Positions 1 to 5,354 of a DNA stretch of 6,093 nucleotides are shown piece by piece. Source of the DNA: CAZGYE01 sp964530165 (GTDB taxonomy: Bacteria > Planctomycetota > Planctomycetia > Planctomycetales > Planctomycetaceae); the NCBI GenBank assembly GCA_964530165.1, contig CAZGYE010000325.1, positions 1-6,093 of the forward strand, in the 5' to 3' direction. The notes below the pieces were generated by a model that ran no database searches, was not told the DNA's origin, and saw nothing but the letters and a program-made list of their open reading frames with translations. Each line of letters opens with the position of its first letter. Within the stretch, counting starts at the first letter, position 1. The translations under genes were made by a program, and so were the position numbers.

Positions 1-725
1 GGCACCTGTTTCGGCTGCTGGAGAACCCAGGGTTGTTGGCCGAGTTCCAGGTTCTGTGCATTCCCGGCGGGTTCAGCTACGGCGACGACATTGGCGCCGG
101 TGTGATCTTTTCACGTCAGCTCCAAGGACGCTTATCCGGGGCGATTACTGATTTTCTGCAGGCCGACAAGCTGGCGTTGGGCATCTGCAATGGGTTTCAG
201 GTGCTGTTGAAATCGGGGATTCTGCCGGGCGGCGCCGGCGGTTGGCCGCCGCGAGATCAAGATCGTCCGGGTGCCACGCTCACCTGGAACGACAACGGCA
301 AATACACCGCCCTGTGGGTCCATCTGGGAGTCGCCGCCGGAAAGAATGTTTTCTTGCGCGGGTTGGATGAGATCGATTTGCCGGTCGCTCATGCGGAGGG
401 CAAAATCGTCGTGCGCGACAAATCGGTGCTCGACCATTGGCAGCAGAACGGCCAAATTGTGCTGTGCTATCGACGTGCTTCTGGCGGCGCGAACCACGGT
501 GAAGAATCGCCGCCGGCAGAGCCGCTGCCGTTTCCCCACAACCCCAATGGCTCCGCCGGGAATATTGCCGGGTTGAGCGATCCCACCGGACGAGTTCTGG
601 GATTGATGCCTCACCCGGAACGATTTATTCATGCCACGCAGCATCCCCAGTGGACGCGACAGACTCTGCCAGAGGGCGGTGACGGATTGCGGCTGTTCCG
701 TAACGCGGTCGCGTATTTCGGCTGA
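1..725 (+). CDS. purQ: Phosphoribosylformylglycinamidine synthase, glutaminase subunit PurQ (5' partial)
   Basis: This is the class I glutamine amidotransferase subunit of FGAM synthase. It hydrolyses glutamine and passes ammonia to PurL, which converts FGAR to FGAM in cytoplasmic purine synthesis. The reading frame is open to the left edge (first full codon at 3, reading HLFRLLENPGLL), so the N-terminus is missing and the TTG at 33 is not the real start. Visible motifs are CIPGGFSYGDDIGAG (57-101), the nucleophile loop GICNGFQ with catalytic Cys at 186-188, TLTWNDNGK (282-302), the PHNPNGS segment (534-554) and the catalytic His-Pro-Glu at 612-620. About 240 residues are visible, so only some 30 residues should be missing. 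The stretch after VLCYRRASGG (about 475-530) is longer and more divergent than I recall for the family. The gene ends at TGA 723-725, convergent with spoVG. PurL is not in the window. Confidence 0.95.
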   Translation, partial: HLFRLLENPGLLAEFQVLCIPGGFSYGDDIGAGVIFSRQLQGRLSGAITDFLQADKLALGICNGFQVLLKSGILPGGAGGWPPRDQDRPGATLTWNDNGKYTALWVHLGVAAGKNVFLRGLDEIDLPVAHAEGKIVVRDKSVLDHWQQNGQIVLCYRRASGGANHGEESPPAEPLPFPHNPNGSAGNIAGLSDPTGRVLGLMPHPERFIHATQHPQWTRQTLPEGGDGLRLFRNAVAYFG

Positions 726-744
726 CACCTCGCCTCTCGAGCAA

Positions 745-768
745 CCCGGTTTTTCCACAGAAACCGGG
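745..768 (+). terminator. Probable intrinsic terminator between convergent purQ and spoVG
   Basis: An inverted repeat has arms 745-752 (CCCGGTTT) and 761-768 (AAACCGGG), a perfect 8-bp stem. A T-G and a T-A pair can extend it to 10 pairs around a CCAC tetraloop. It starts 20 bases after the purQ stop and is followed on the plus strand by GCTGCTTTT (769-776), a short and imperfect T tract. On the minus strand there is no good T run, so it suits purQ best, although the stem could also slow transcription leaving spoVG. The location in an 88-base convergent gap supports the call. Confidence 0.6.
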
Positions 769-813
769 GCTGCTTTTCGCCGAGGTCAGCAGAGTTGGCG
801 TCCCGGTTGCGAT

Positions 814-1440
814 TCAAACGATGCCGAGGTCGAAGCTGTCGGCAGCATCCGTTTGTTCTCTGACGGCAGCCGGTTCGTTGTCTCGCGCCGGGATCGCCCC
901 GGTATGGTGTGGCCCGGCCTGTTGCGATGCCGCCGGTTCAACACGATGCGATTTGTCGTCGCTGGTCGTGATTGTGGTCGGCATGGCGGTTTCCGCGGCC
1001 GGTTCGCCAAGTGTGGCGAAACGGTCCTCGCCGTAGTCGTCGTACTTGCAAATGTAGCCGGGTTGCTCCGCTCTGATGATCTCTTCTTCGTAAGCATCGA
1101 TGACTCGTTGCTGGATCATCTCGCGACAGCCCGAGTTGATCGGATGCGCGATGTCGGCATAGAGCTTGGCCCGGCCGTCATGGTCCTTGGTCGCCCGATC
1201 TTCCTTGAGCACGGTGCCGCACTGGTTGCAGTTTTGGGCGCGAAGGTGATTCTTCGAACCGCAGCGCGGACAGCGATCGGTCAGTTTGCGGCTGGGCATG
1301 GCCACGAACGAACCTTTGACGCCCTGAATGATTTTCAGGTCGCGGACGACAAAGCACGAATCGAACGTGATCGAACAGAAAGCCTGAAGCCGATCGTGCG
1401 GGTCGTCCATGAGCTTTACGCGAACTTCGGTGATTTCCAT
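814..1440 (-). CDS. spoVG: SpoVG family regulator with an inserted zinc ribbon
   Basis: SpoVG proteins are small DNA/RNA-binding regulators, named for Bacillus sporulation but present in many non-spore-formers. The 208-residue product begins MEITEVRVKLMDDPHDRLQA and keeps the family core: a SITFDSCFVVRDLKII strand pair (residues 23-38), FVAMPSRK (45-52) and DIAHPINS (96-103), followed by the helix REMIQQRVIDAY. Between FVAMPSRK and DIAHPIN lies an insert of about 43 residues with two CxxC pairs (C57/C60 and C71/C74), a likely zinc ribbon. Canonical SpoVG is only about 85-100 residues. After residue 143 the tail is Ala/Thr/Pro/Asp-rich and probably disordered. I chose the ATG at 1438-1440 because AAGGAG (1447-1452) sits six bases upstream and the family starts at MEITEVR. 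The in-frame ATG at 1480-1482 overlaps ispE and adds residues foreign to the family. The gene follows ispE after 29 bases and is probably co-transcribed with it. The RNA or DNA targets cannot be read from the sequence. Confidence 0.93.
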   Translation of the reverse strand: MEITEVRVKLMDDPHDRLQAFCSITFDSCFVVRDLKIIQGVKGSFVAMPSRKLTDRCPRCGSKNHLRAQNCNQCGTVLKEDRATKDHDGRAKLYADIAHPINSGCREMIQQRVIDAYEEEIIRAEQPGYICKYDDYGEDRFATLGEPAAETAMPTTITTSDDKSHRVEPAASQQAGPHHTGAIPARDNEPAAVREQTDAADSFDLGIV

Positions 1441-1446
1441 GGCGTA

Positions 1447-1472
1447 CTCCTTTTCGCTTTTGCTCCTCCTTA
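1447..1472 (-). promoter_or_regulatory. Two Shine-Dalgarno-like sites before spoVG
   Basis: On the minus strand the ispE stop codon (TAA, 1470-1472) is embedded in TAAGGAGGAG (1463-1472). A second purine box, AAGGAG (1447-1452), lies six bases before the spoVG ATG. The second has normal spacing and is the working ribosome binding site. The first is about 22 bases from the ATG with no start codon at a suitable distance. It may act as a standby or re-initiation site for ribosomes finishing ispE, which is an inference from position only. Confidence 0.6.
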
Positions 1473-2450
1473 GGGCCGGCACTGGGCCACAAACACGCTG
1501 CCGAGACGCTCGGCCCTCAGCCGAGCCGCCAGCGACAGCGCCTGACGCCGATGAGCACAGACGCCGAAATAAGCGGTTCCGCTGCCGCTCATTTGGTGGC
1601 CAAGCACCGACAAACTGGAAAATCTAGTCCTGAGTCGTCTGACATCCTCACTCAACTGTTCGGCTGGAACCAGAAGCGCGTTGTGCAAACACCTCGCGGC
1701 ACTTCTGAGGCGGCCCGCTCGCAGTGACTCGGCCAGACAATTCACTCTTTTCGGCCGGGACGCCGGACGGCAATGCCGGTAAACAGCCGCCGTCGACAAT
1801 CCCGCCGCCGGACGCACAACGACGAAATGCAAACCAAGGGGTATCAAGAAGGGTTCAACGATTTCACCACGCCCACGGCAGATGGCCGCCGGCGCGGCAG
1901 TGACAAAGAAACTGACGTCGCTTCCCAACTGTGCAGCCAACTGACAGAGTTCAGCGGCCGACAGCTTCAAGTTCCACATTTTGTTCAGGGCCGCCAGCGT
2001 CGCGGCCGCGTCACTGGAACCACCGGCCAAGCCCGCAGCGGCCGGGATTCGTTTCCGCAAGTTAATTCGGACACCCTGTTTGACGCCGGCGTGTCGCCGC
2101 AGCAGGTTTGCAGCCTGCACGACAACATTCTCACACCCCCCCGGAATCTCTTGACGCGAGGCGTTTGCCTCCGACGGGTGACCTGTCGCCAACCGGCGAG
2201 CTGTCGTCAACCGGCGAGCTGTCGCCAACCGGCGAGCTGTCACGAACCGGCGACCGGCGTGGAAACAGCGAAATCGAATTTTGCCCGACGGGTCTGGGGT
2301 GAAAGCCAGCGTATCGTAGATGCCGATCGACACCATGAGCGTTTCCAACTCGTGATAGCCGTCGGATCGCTTTTCGAGAACCTCCAAAAACAAGTTCAGC
2401 TTCGCGGGGGCGTGAACGACCAAGGAATGCCCATTACGCCGAAACAGCAT
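1470..2450 (-). CDS. ispE: 4-diphosphocytidyl-2-C-methyl-D-erythritol kinase IspE, with a repeat-bearing insertion
   Basis: IspE is the GHMP-family kinase that phosphorylates the 2-hydroxyl of CDP-methylerythritol with ATP in the cytoplasmic MEP pathway. Numbering from the ATG at 2448-2450 (326 residues), the motifs are APAKLNLFLEVL (14-25) with the conserved Lys17, the ATP-binding loop PAAAGLAGGSSDAAATL (136-152), GSDVSFF with the likely catalytic Asp178, and the third GHMP motif MSGSGTAYFG (287-296). The family is usually about 280-300 residues. The excess lies mainly between KIRFRCF and ENVVVQAANLL (about residues 64-107), where four hexapeptide repeats of RRLATA type occur. The reading frame and catalytic motifs are intact, so the enzyme is probably functional. 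ATG 2450 is preferred because AGGA (2461-2464) is ten bases upstream. A GTG at 2457-2459 is in frame but too close to that site. spoVG follows 29 bases downstream. Confidence 0.94.
   Translation of the reverse strand: MLFRRNGHSLVVHAPAKLNLFLEVLEKRSDGYHELETLMVSIGIYDTLAFTPDPSGKIRFRCFHAGRRFVTARRLATARRLTTARRLATGHPSEANASRQEIPGGCENVVVQAANLLRRHAGVKQGVRINLRKRIPAAAGLAGGSSDAAATLAALNKMWNLKLSAAELCQLAAQLGSDVSFFVTAAPAAICRGRGEIVEPFLIPLGLHFVVVRPAAGLSTAAVYRHCRPASRPKRVNCLAESLRAGRLRSAARCLHNALLVPAEQLSEDVRRLRTRFSSLSVLGHQMSGSGTAYFGVCAHRRQALSLAARLRAERLGSVFVAQCRP
2158..2171. repeat. Short perfect hairpin beside the ispE tandem repeat
   Basis: GAGGC (2158-2162) and GCCTC (2167-2171) form a perfect 5-bp inverted repeat around GTTT. 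It is 11 bases from the 18-bp tandem array and lies within the same extra segment of IspE. By itself such a stem is short enough to occur by chance in GC-rich DNA. Confidence 0.4.
2183..2254. repeat. Four-copy 18-bp tandem repeat inside ispE
   Basis: Four adjacent 18-base units run 2183-2200, 2201-2218, 2219-2236 and 2237-2254. The plus-strand unit is CTGTCGCCAACCGGCGAG. Units 1 and 3 are identical, unit 2 differs by one base and unit 4 is more diverged. On the coding (minus) strand they encode RRFVTA, RRLATA, RRLTTA and RRLATG, adding a basic segment to a surface loop of IspE. Because 18 is divisible by three, changes in copy number preserve the frame. Each typical unit holds a small inverted repeat, TCGCC-AACC-GGCGA. 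Confidence 0.92.
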
Positions 2451-2712
2451 TGGTGTCACATCCTGTGAACCCGCCCAACCTGTCTGAACTGACGAAAAAT
2501 GTGAGCGTGATTCGAGGTCTGAAGAAACTCCGTTTTCTTACCGGCGGTTCAGCCACGTATTGAACTGGTGGGCAAACCATAGCCAGAACAAGCTACATTG
2601 AATAGTAGCCAACTCTAACCCAGCGGTCAATATGGGTTTGGCACAATCTCGCCAATTCGCAAGCGACCACGCTTTGCCGGATTTTTCCTCGCCCTCGGGC
2701 CGGCATCACGTT

Positions 2713-2731
2713 CCGGTTCAGGACTGACCGG
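2713..2731. repeat. Imperfect palindrome upstream of the SNF2 gene
   Basis: CCGGTTCAG and CTGACCGG flank a central GA; the arms pair fully if one T (2718) is bulged. It lies about 60 bases before the -10-like element at 2791 and is not followed by a T tract. It could therefore be an operator-like site rather than a terminator. The symmetry is visible, but the function is unknown. Confidence 0.3.
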
Positions 2732-2790
2732 TTGCTGCTCTTGATCAGAATCACGAATTCGCTCGGTGGGTCGCATCTGGTTCGCTCGCT

Positions 2791-2799
2791 TGCTAAAAT
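2791..2799 (+). promoter_or_regulatory. Candidate extended -10 element for the SNF2 gene
   Basis: TGCTAAAAT matches the extended -10 form TGnTATAAT with one mismatch. It lies 64 bases before the chosen start codon, a reasonable leader length. No good -35 hexamer is found 16-18 bases upstream, which is tolerable for an extended -10 promoter. Planctomycete promoter consensus is poorly defined, so the call is tentative. Confidence 0.3.
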
Positions 2800-2850
2800 C
2801 CTCGGCAGCCAGTGTACGGAACCCGACGGAAGGCAAATTTCCCAGAACAA

Positions 2851-2856
2851 GGAGGT
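2851..2856 (+). promoter_or_regulatory. Strong Shine-Dalgarno site fixing the SNF2 start
   Basis: GGAGGT lies six bases before the ATG at 2863, an almost ideal match to the 16S rRNA 3' end. The same frame is open further upstream with an ATG at 2812, but that codon has no ribosome binding site, so the start at 2863 is preferred. Confidence 0.8.
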
Positions 2857-2862
2857 GACCAG

Positions 2863-5346
2863 ATGGCAACTTCCACCGGCGGCATCACTTCGCGAAAGGC
2901 GGTCACAAAGAAAGTCCCGAAGAGAAAAAAGGCGGCGAAACGAAAAACCCAAACCGTTCGAAAGAAGGTTTCTCGCCTCCGCAAACCGCATGACGTGTCG
3001 CTGGAAGCATGGCAGCGGGAACTGCGAAGACAGTTCGGCCGCGACCAGAACTTTGAACTGAAGAACATCGGCGATCAGCCGTTCTTTTCCGAGTTTCACG
3101 TCACCAATCCGGCTTCGAAGAACACCTACCGGGTGGCCATCCGGGGGGGCTTGCCGGGAGAGAATTACTGTTCCTGCCCCGATTTCGGCACCAACGCGCT
3201 GGGAACCTGCAAGCACATTGAGTTCGTCCTGGGCCGGCTGGAGAGAAGACGGGGGGCCAAGACCGCGTTTCGCGATGGTTTCCATTCGTCCTACAGCGAA
3301 ATCTTTCTGCAGTACGGAGCTCGCCGCGTGGTCCGGTTTCGACCCGGCACCGACTGCCCTGCTGCGGTCGCACGCTTAGCGGCAAAGTTTTTTGCCGACG
3401 AAGGGACGCTGCGTCCCGCTGCGTTCGGAAAGTTCGAGGTCTTTCTCTCGCAGGCGGCCCGGATCGACCACGAGCTGCGCTGTTACGACGATGCGCTCGC
3501 CTTCATCGCCGAAGTCCGCGATGAGCAACGCCGCCGACGGCGACTGGCCCAGGCGTTTCCACGCGGCATCCACAGCCCGCGGTTCAAGAACTTGTTGCGC
3601 GTGCCGCTGTACGACTATCAGCGCGAAGGCGCCCTGTTTGCCGCCCGTGCGGGACGCTGTCTGCTCGGCGACGAGATGGGGCTGGGCAAGACCGTTCAGG
3701 CGCTGGCGGCGACGGAGATCATGGCAGAGGAATACGGCGTGGAACGGGTCCTGATCGTCTGCCCAACGTCTCTGAAACATCAGTGGGAACGCGAAATCGA
3801 ACGGTTCACCGACCGGTCAACCACTGTGGTCGGCGGTTTGAGGGTCAAGCGGCAGGAACTCTTCCGCAGCGACGCCTTCTACAAGATCACCAACTACGAC
3901 ACCGTGCACCGCGACCTGGAACTGATCGACGACCTGGCCCCCGATCTGGTCATTCTCGACGAGGCCCAGCGCATCAAGAACTGGGAGACGCGCACGGCGC
4001 GCAGTGTCAAGAAAATCAAATCCCCCTACTGCCTTGTGCTGACCGGGACGCCGCTGGAAAACCGGCTGGAAGAACTGGTTTCGATCGTTCAGTTCATCGA
4101 TCAGCACCGGCTCGGTCCGACGTATCGGTTTCTTCACGAACACCAAGAGCGCGATGACAACGGACGCGTGGTCGGGTACCGCAATCTCGATCGGGTCGGA
4201 AAGACCCTCGAGCCGATTCTCATTCGTCGCCGGAAGGACCAGGTGCTCGATCAACTTCCGAAGCGGCTGGAGAAACATTTCTTCGTCCCGATGACGCCGC
4301 AGCAACAGCTACATCACGATGAGAATCGTGAGATTGTCGCCCGTATCGCGGCCAAATGGCGACGCTACCGGTTCCTCTCGGAAGCCGATCAGCGCCGGCT
4401 GATGATCGCCCTGCAGAATATGCGGATGTCGTGCGACAGCACGTACCTGCTCGACCAGGAGACCGATTTCAGCGTCAAACCGGACGAGCTGGCGACCGTG
4501 TTGGATGAGCTTCTGGAACAGCCCGGGACGAAAGCGGTCGTCTTCAGCCAGTGGGTCCGCATGCACGAATTGTCGATCCGCCGCTTTGCCGACCGGGACT
4601 GGGAGCACGTGTTCTTTCACGGCGGCGTCGAGAGCCGAAAACGCAAGCTGCTAATCGACCGCTTCCGCGAAGACCAGAACTGCCGGGTGTTCCTCTCCAC
4701 CGACGCGGGTGGTGTCGGGCTCAACTTGCAGCACGCCAATGTCGTCATCAACATGGACGTGCCCTGGAACCCCGCGGTGCTCGAGCAGCGCGTGGGGCGG
4801 GTGCATCGGCTCGGCCAGACGCAGCCGGTCCAGGTGGTTCACTTTGTCTCACAGGGCACGATTGAAGAGGGCATGCTCTCAGTTTTGGCGTTCAAGAAGT
4901 CGCTGTTTGCCGGCGTGCTGGACGGTGGCGAAAAGGAAGTCTTCCTGGGCGGTAGCCGGCTGAAGCGGTTCATGGAGACCGTGGACAAAGTCTCGGCTCA
5001 CGTTCCGAGCACCGCGCCGGAAACGGTCCTGCCGCCGGAAACCGAACCGGAACCAGCGACGACCGGACCGGCCATGGAATCCCGCGAAACGGCCGCACCC
5101 GCCGATCCGCTGGCCGGTCTGTTGCAGAACGGTCTGGCGCTGCTGGAACAACTTGCGACGGCGGCGCAATCAACGCCGACGGACCGTCCACGATCCACTG
5201 CACAACCGGGCGTGCAAAGCCCCTTCGAAACGTTCCAGGACGCGAACACAGGGCGAACCTATTTGAAACTCCCGATGCCCGATCCGGAGGTCCTCGATCG
5301 CACGCTGCAGGTGGTCGGAACGTTTTTGGAGCGTTTCCGTCAGTAA
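2863..5346 (+). CDS. SWIM zinc-finger SNF2-family DNA-dependent ATPase
   Basis: The 827-residue product is an SF2 helicase-like ATPase of the SNF2 family, proteins that translocate on double-stranded DNA and remodel protein-DNA complexes. In order: a Lys/Arg-rich tail (residues 11-42, 17 of 32 basic); a SWIM finger of CxC...CxH form (C103, C105, C116, H118); a linker domain; then the ATPase core. Core motifs are GDEMGLGKT (269-277, Walker A), VCPTSLKHQWERE (motif Ia, 299-311), DEAQ (366-369, Walker B), TGTPLENR (394-401), KAVVFSQW (557-564), STDAGGVGLNL (612-622) and QRVGRVHRLGQ (642-652, arginine finger region). All key residues are present, so an active ATPase is likely. A Pro/Glu/Thr/Ala-rich linker (about 711-783) leads to a final ordered-looking segment ending FLERFRQ. 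The gene appears to stand alone, and its substrate is unknown. It could be a general transcription or repair remodeller of the RapA type, but the SWIM finger and tail differ from RapA. Confidence 0.95.
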   Translation: MATSTGGITSRKAVTKKVPKRKKAAKRKTQTVRKKVSRLRKPHDVSLEAWQRELRRQFGRDQNFELKNIGDQPFFSEFHVTNPASKNTYRVAIRGGLPGENYCSCPDFGTNALGTCKHIEFVLGRLERRRGAKTAFRDGFHSSYSEIFLQYGARRVVRFRPGTDCPAAVARLAAKFFADEGTLRPAAFGKFEVFLSQAARIDHELRCYDDALAFIAEVRDEQRRRRRLAQAFPRGIHSPRFKNLLRVPLYDYQREGALFAARAGRCLLGDEMGLGKTVQALAATEIMAEEYGVERVLIVCPTSLKHQWEREIERFTDRSTTVVGGLRVKRQELFRSDAFYKITNYDTVHRDLELIDDLAPDLVILDEAQRIKNWETRTARSVKKIKSPYCLVLTGTPLENRLEELVSIVQFIDQHRLGPTYRFLHEHQERDDNGRVVGYRNLDRVGKTLEPILIRRRKDQVLDQLPKRLEKHFFVPMTPQQQLHHDENREIVARIAAKWRRYRFLSEADQRRLMIALQNMRMSCDSTYLLDQETDFSVKPDELATVLDELLEQPGTKAVVFSQWVRMHELSIRRFADRDWEHVFFHGGVESRKRKLLIDRFREDQNCRVFLSTDAGGVGLNLQHANVVINMDVPWNPAVLEQRVGRVHRLGQTQPVQVVHFVSQGTIEEGMLSVLAFKKSLFAGVLDGGEKEVFLGGSRLKRFMETVDKVSAHVPSTAPETVLPPETEPEPATTGPAMESRETAAPADPLAGLLQNGLALLEQLATAAQSTPTDRPRSTAQPGVQSPFETFQDANTGRTYLKLPMPDPEVLDRTLQVVGTFLERFRQ

Positions 5347-5354
5347 CGGCATCG

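Larger units (their letters stand above)
2451..2862. other. Divergent intergenic region between ispE and the SNF2 gene
   Basis: This stretch of about 410 bases separates two divergently transcribed genes and should hold promoters for both. I see no convincing protein gene, tRNA or transposon remnant. What can be seen is an AGGA site before ispE (2461-2464), an imperfect palindrome at 2713-2731, an extended -10-like TGCTAAAAT at 2791-2799 and the strong ribosome binding site of the SNF2 gene at 2851-2856. No clear -35/-10 pair for ispE stands out. A 48-codon minus-strand frame (2434-2580) has no ribosome binding site and overlaps ispE. Confidence 0.7.

Noticed and set aside
132..758. Long minus-strand open frame opposite purQ
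   Set aside because: It is antisense to a gene with clear PurQ catalytic motifs, its product has no recognisable domain, and such shadow frames are common in GC-rich DNA.
631..1473. 280-codon plus-strand frame spanning the purQ end and spoVG
   Set aside because: It overlaps purQ out of frame and runs antisense to spoVG. Its product has no family features, while the minus frame has an unmistakable SpoVG core.
2183..2254. CRISPR array
   Set aside because: The units are directly adjacent 18-mers without spacers and lie inside a coding frame.
1773..2468. 231-codon plus-strand frame opposite ispE
   Set aside because: It is antisense to ispE, which has all three GHMP kinase motifs. The CRQPAS repeats in its translation are just the 18-bp repeat read on the other strand.
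2434..2580. 48-codon minus-strand frame ahead of ispE
   Set aside because: It has no ribosome binding site before its ATG, no recognised similarity, and overlaps the ispE start in another frame.
2812..2862. Upstream ATG extension of the SNF2 protein
   Set aside because: The added 17 residues have no ribosome binding site in front, while GGAGGT is ideally placed for the ATG at 2863.
2593..3285. 230-codon minus-strand frame over the intergenic region and SNF2 start
   Set aside because: Most of it is antisense to the SNF2 N-terminus and SWIM finger, and it lacks recognisable motifs.
2863..5346. Anti-phage defence system (DISARM- or Zorya-like) based on the SNF2 gene
   Set aside because: Neighbours are housekeeping or exported-protein genes. 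No methylase, DrmA/B/C-like, ZorA/B-like or nuclease gene is visible in the window.
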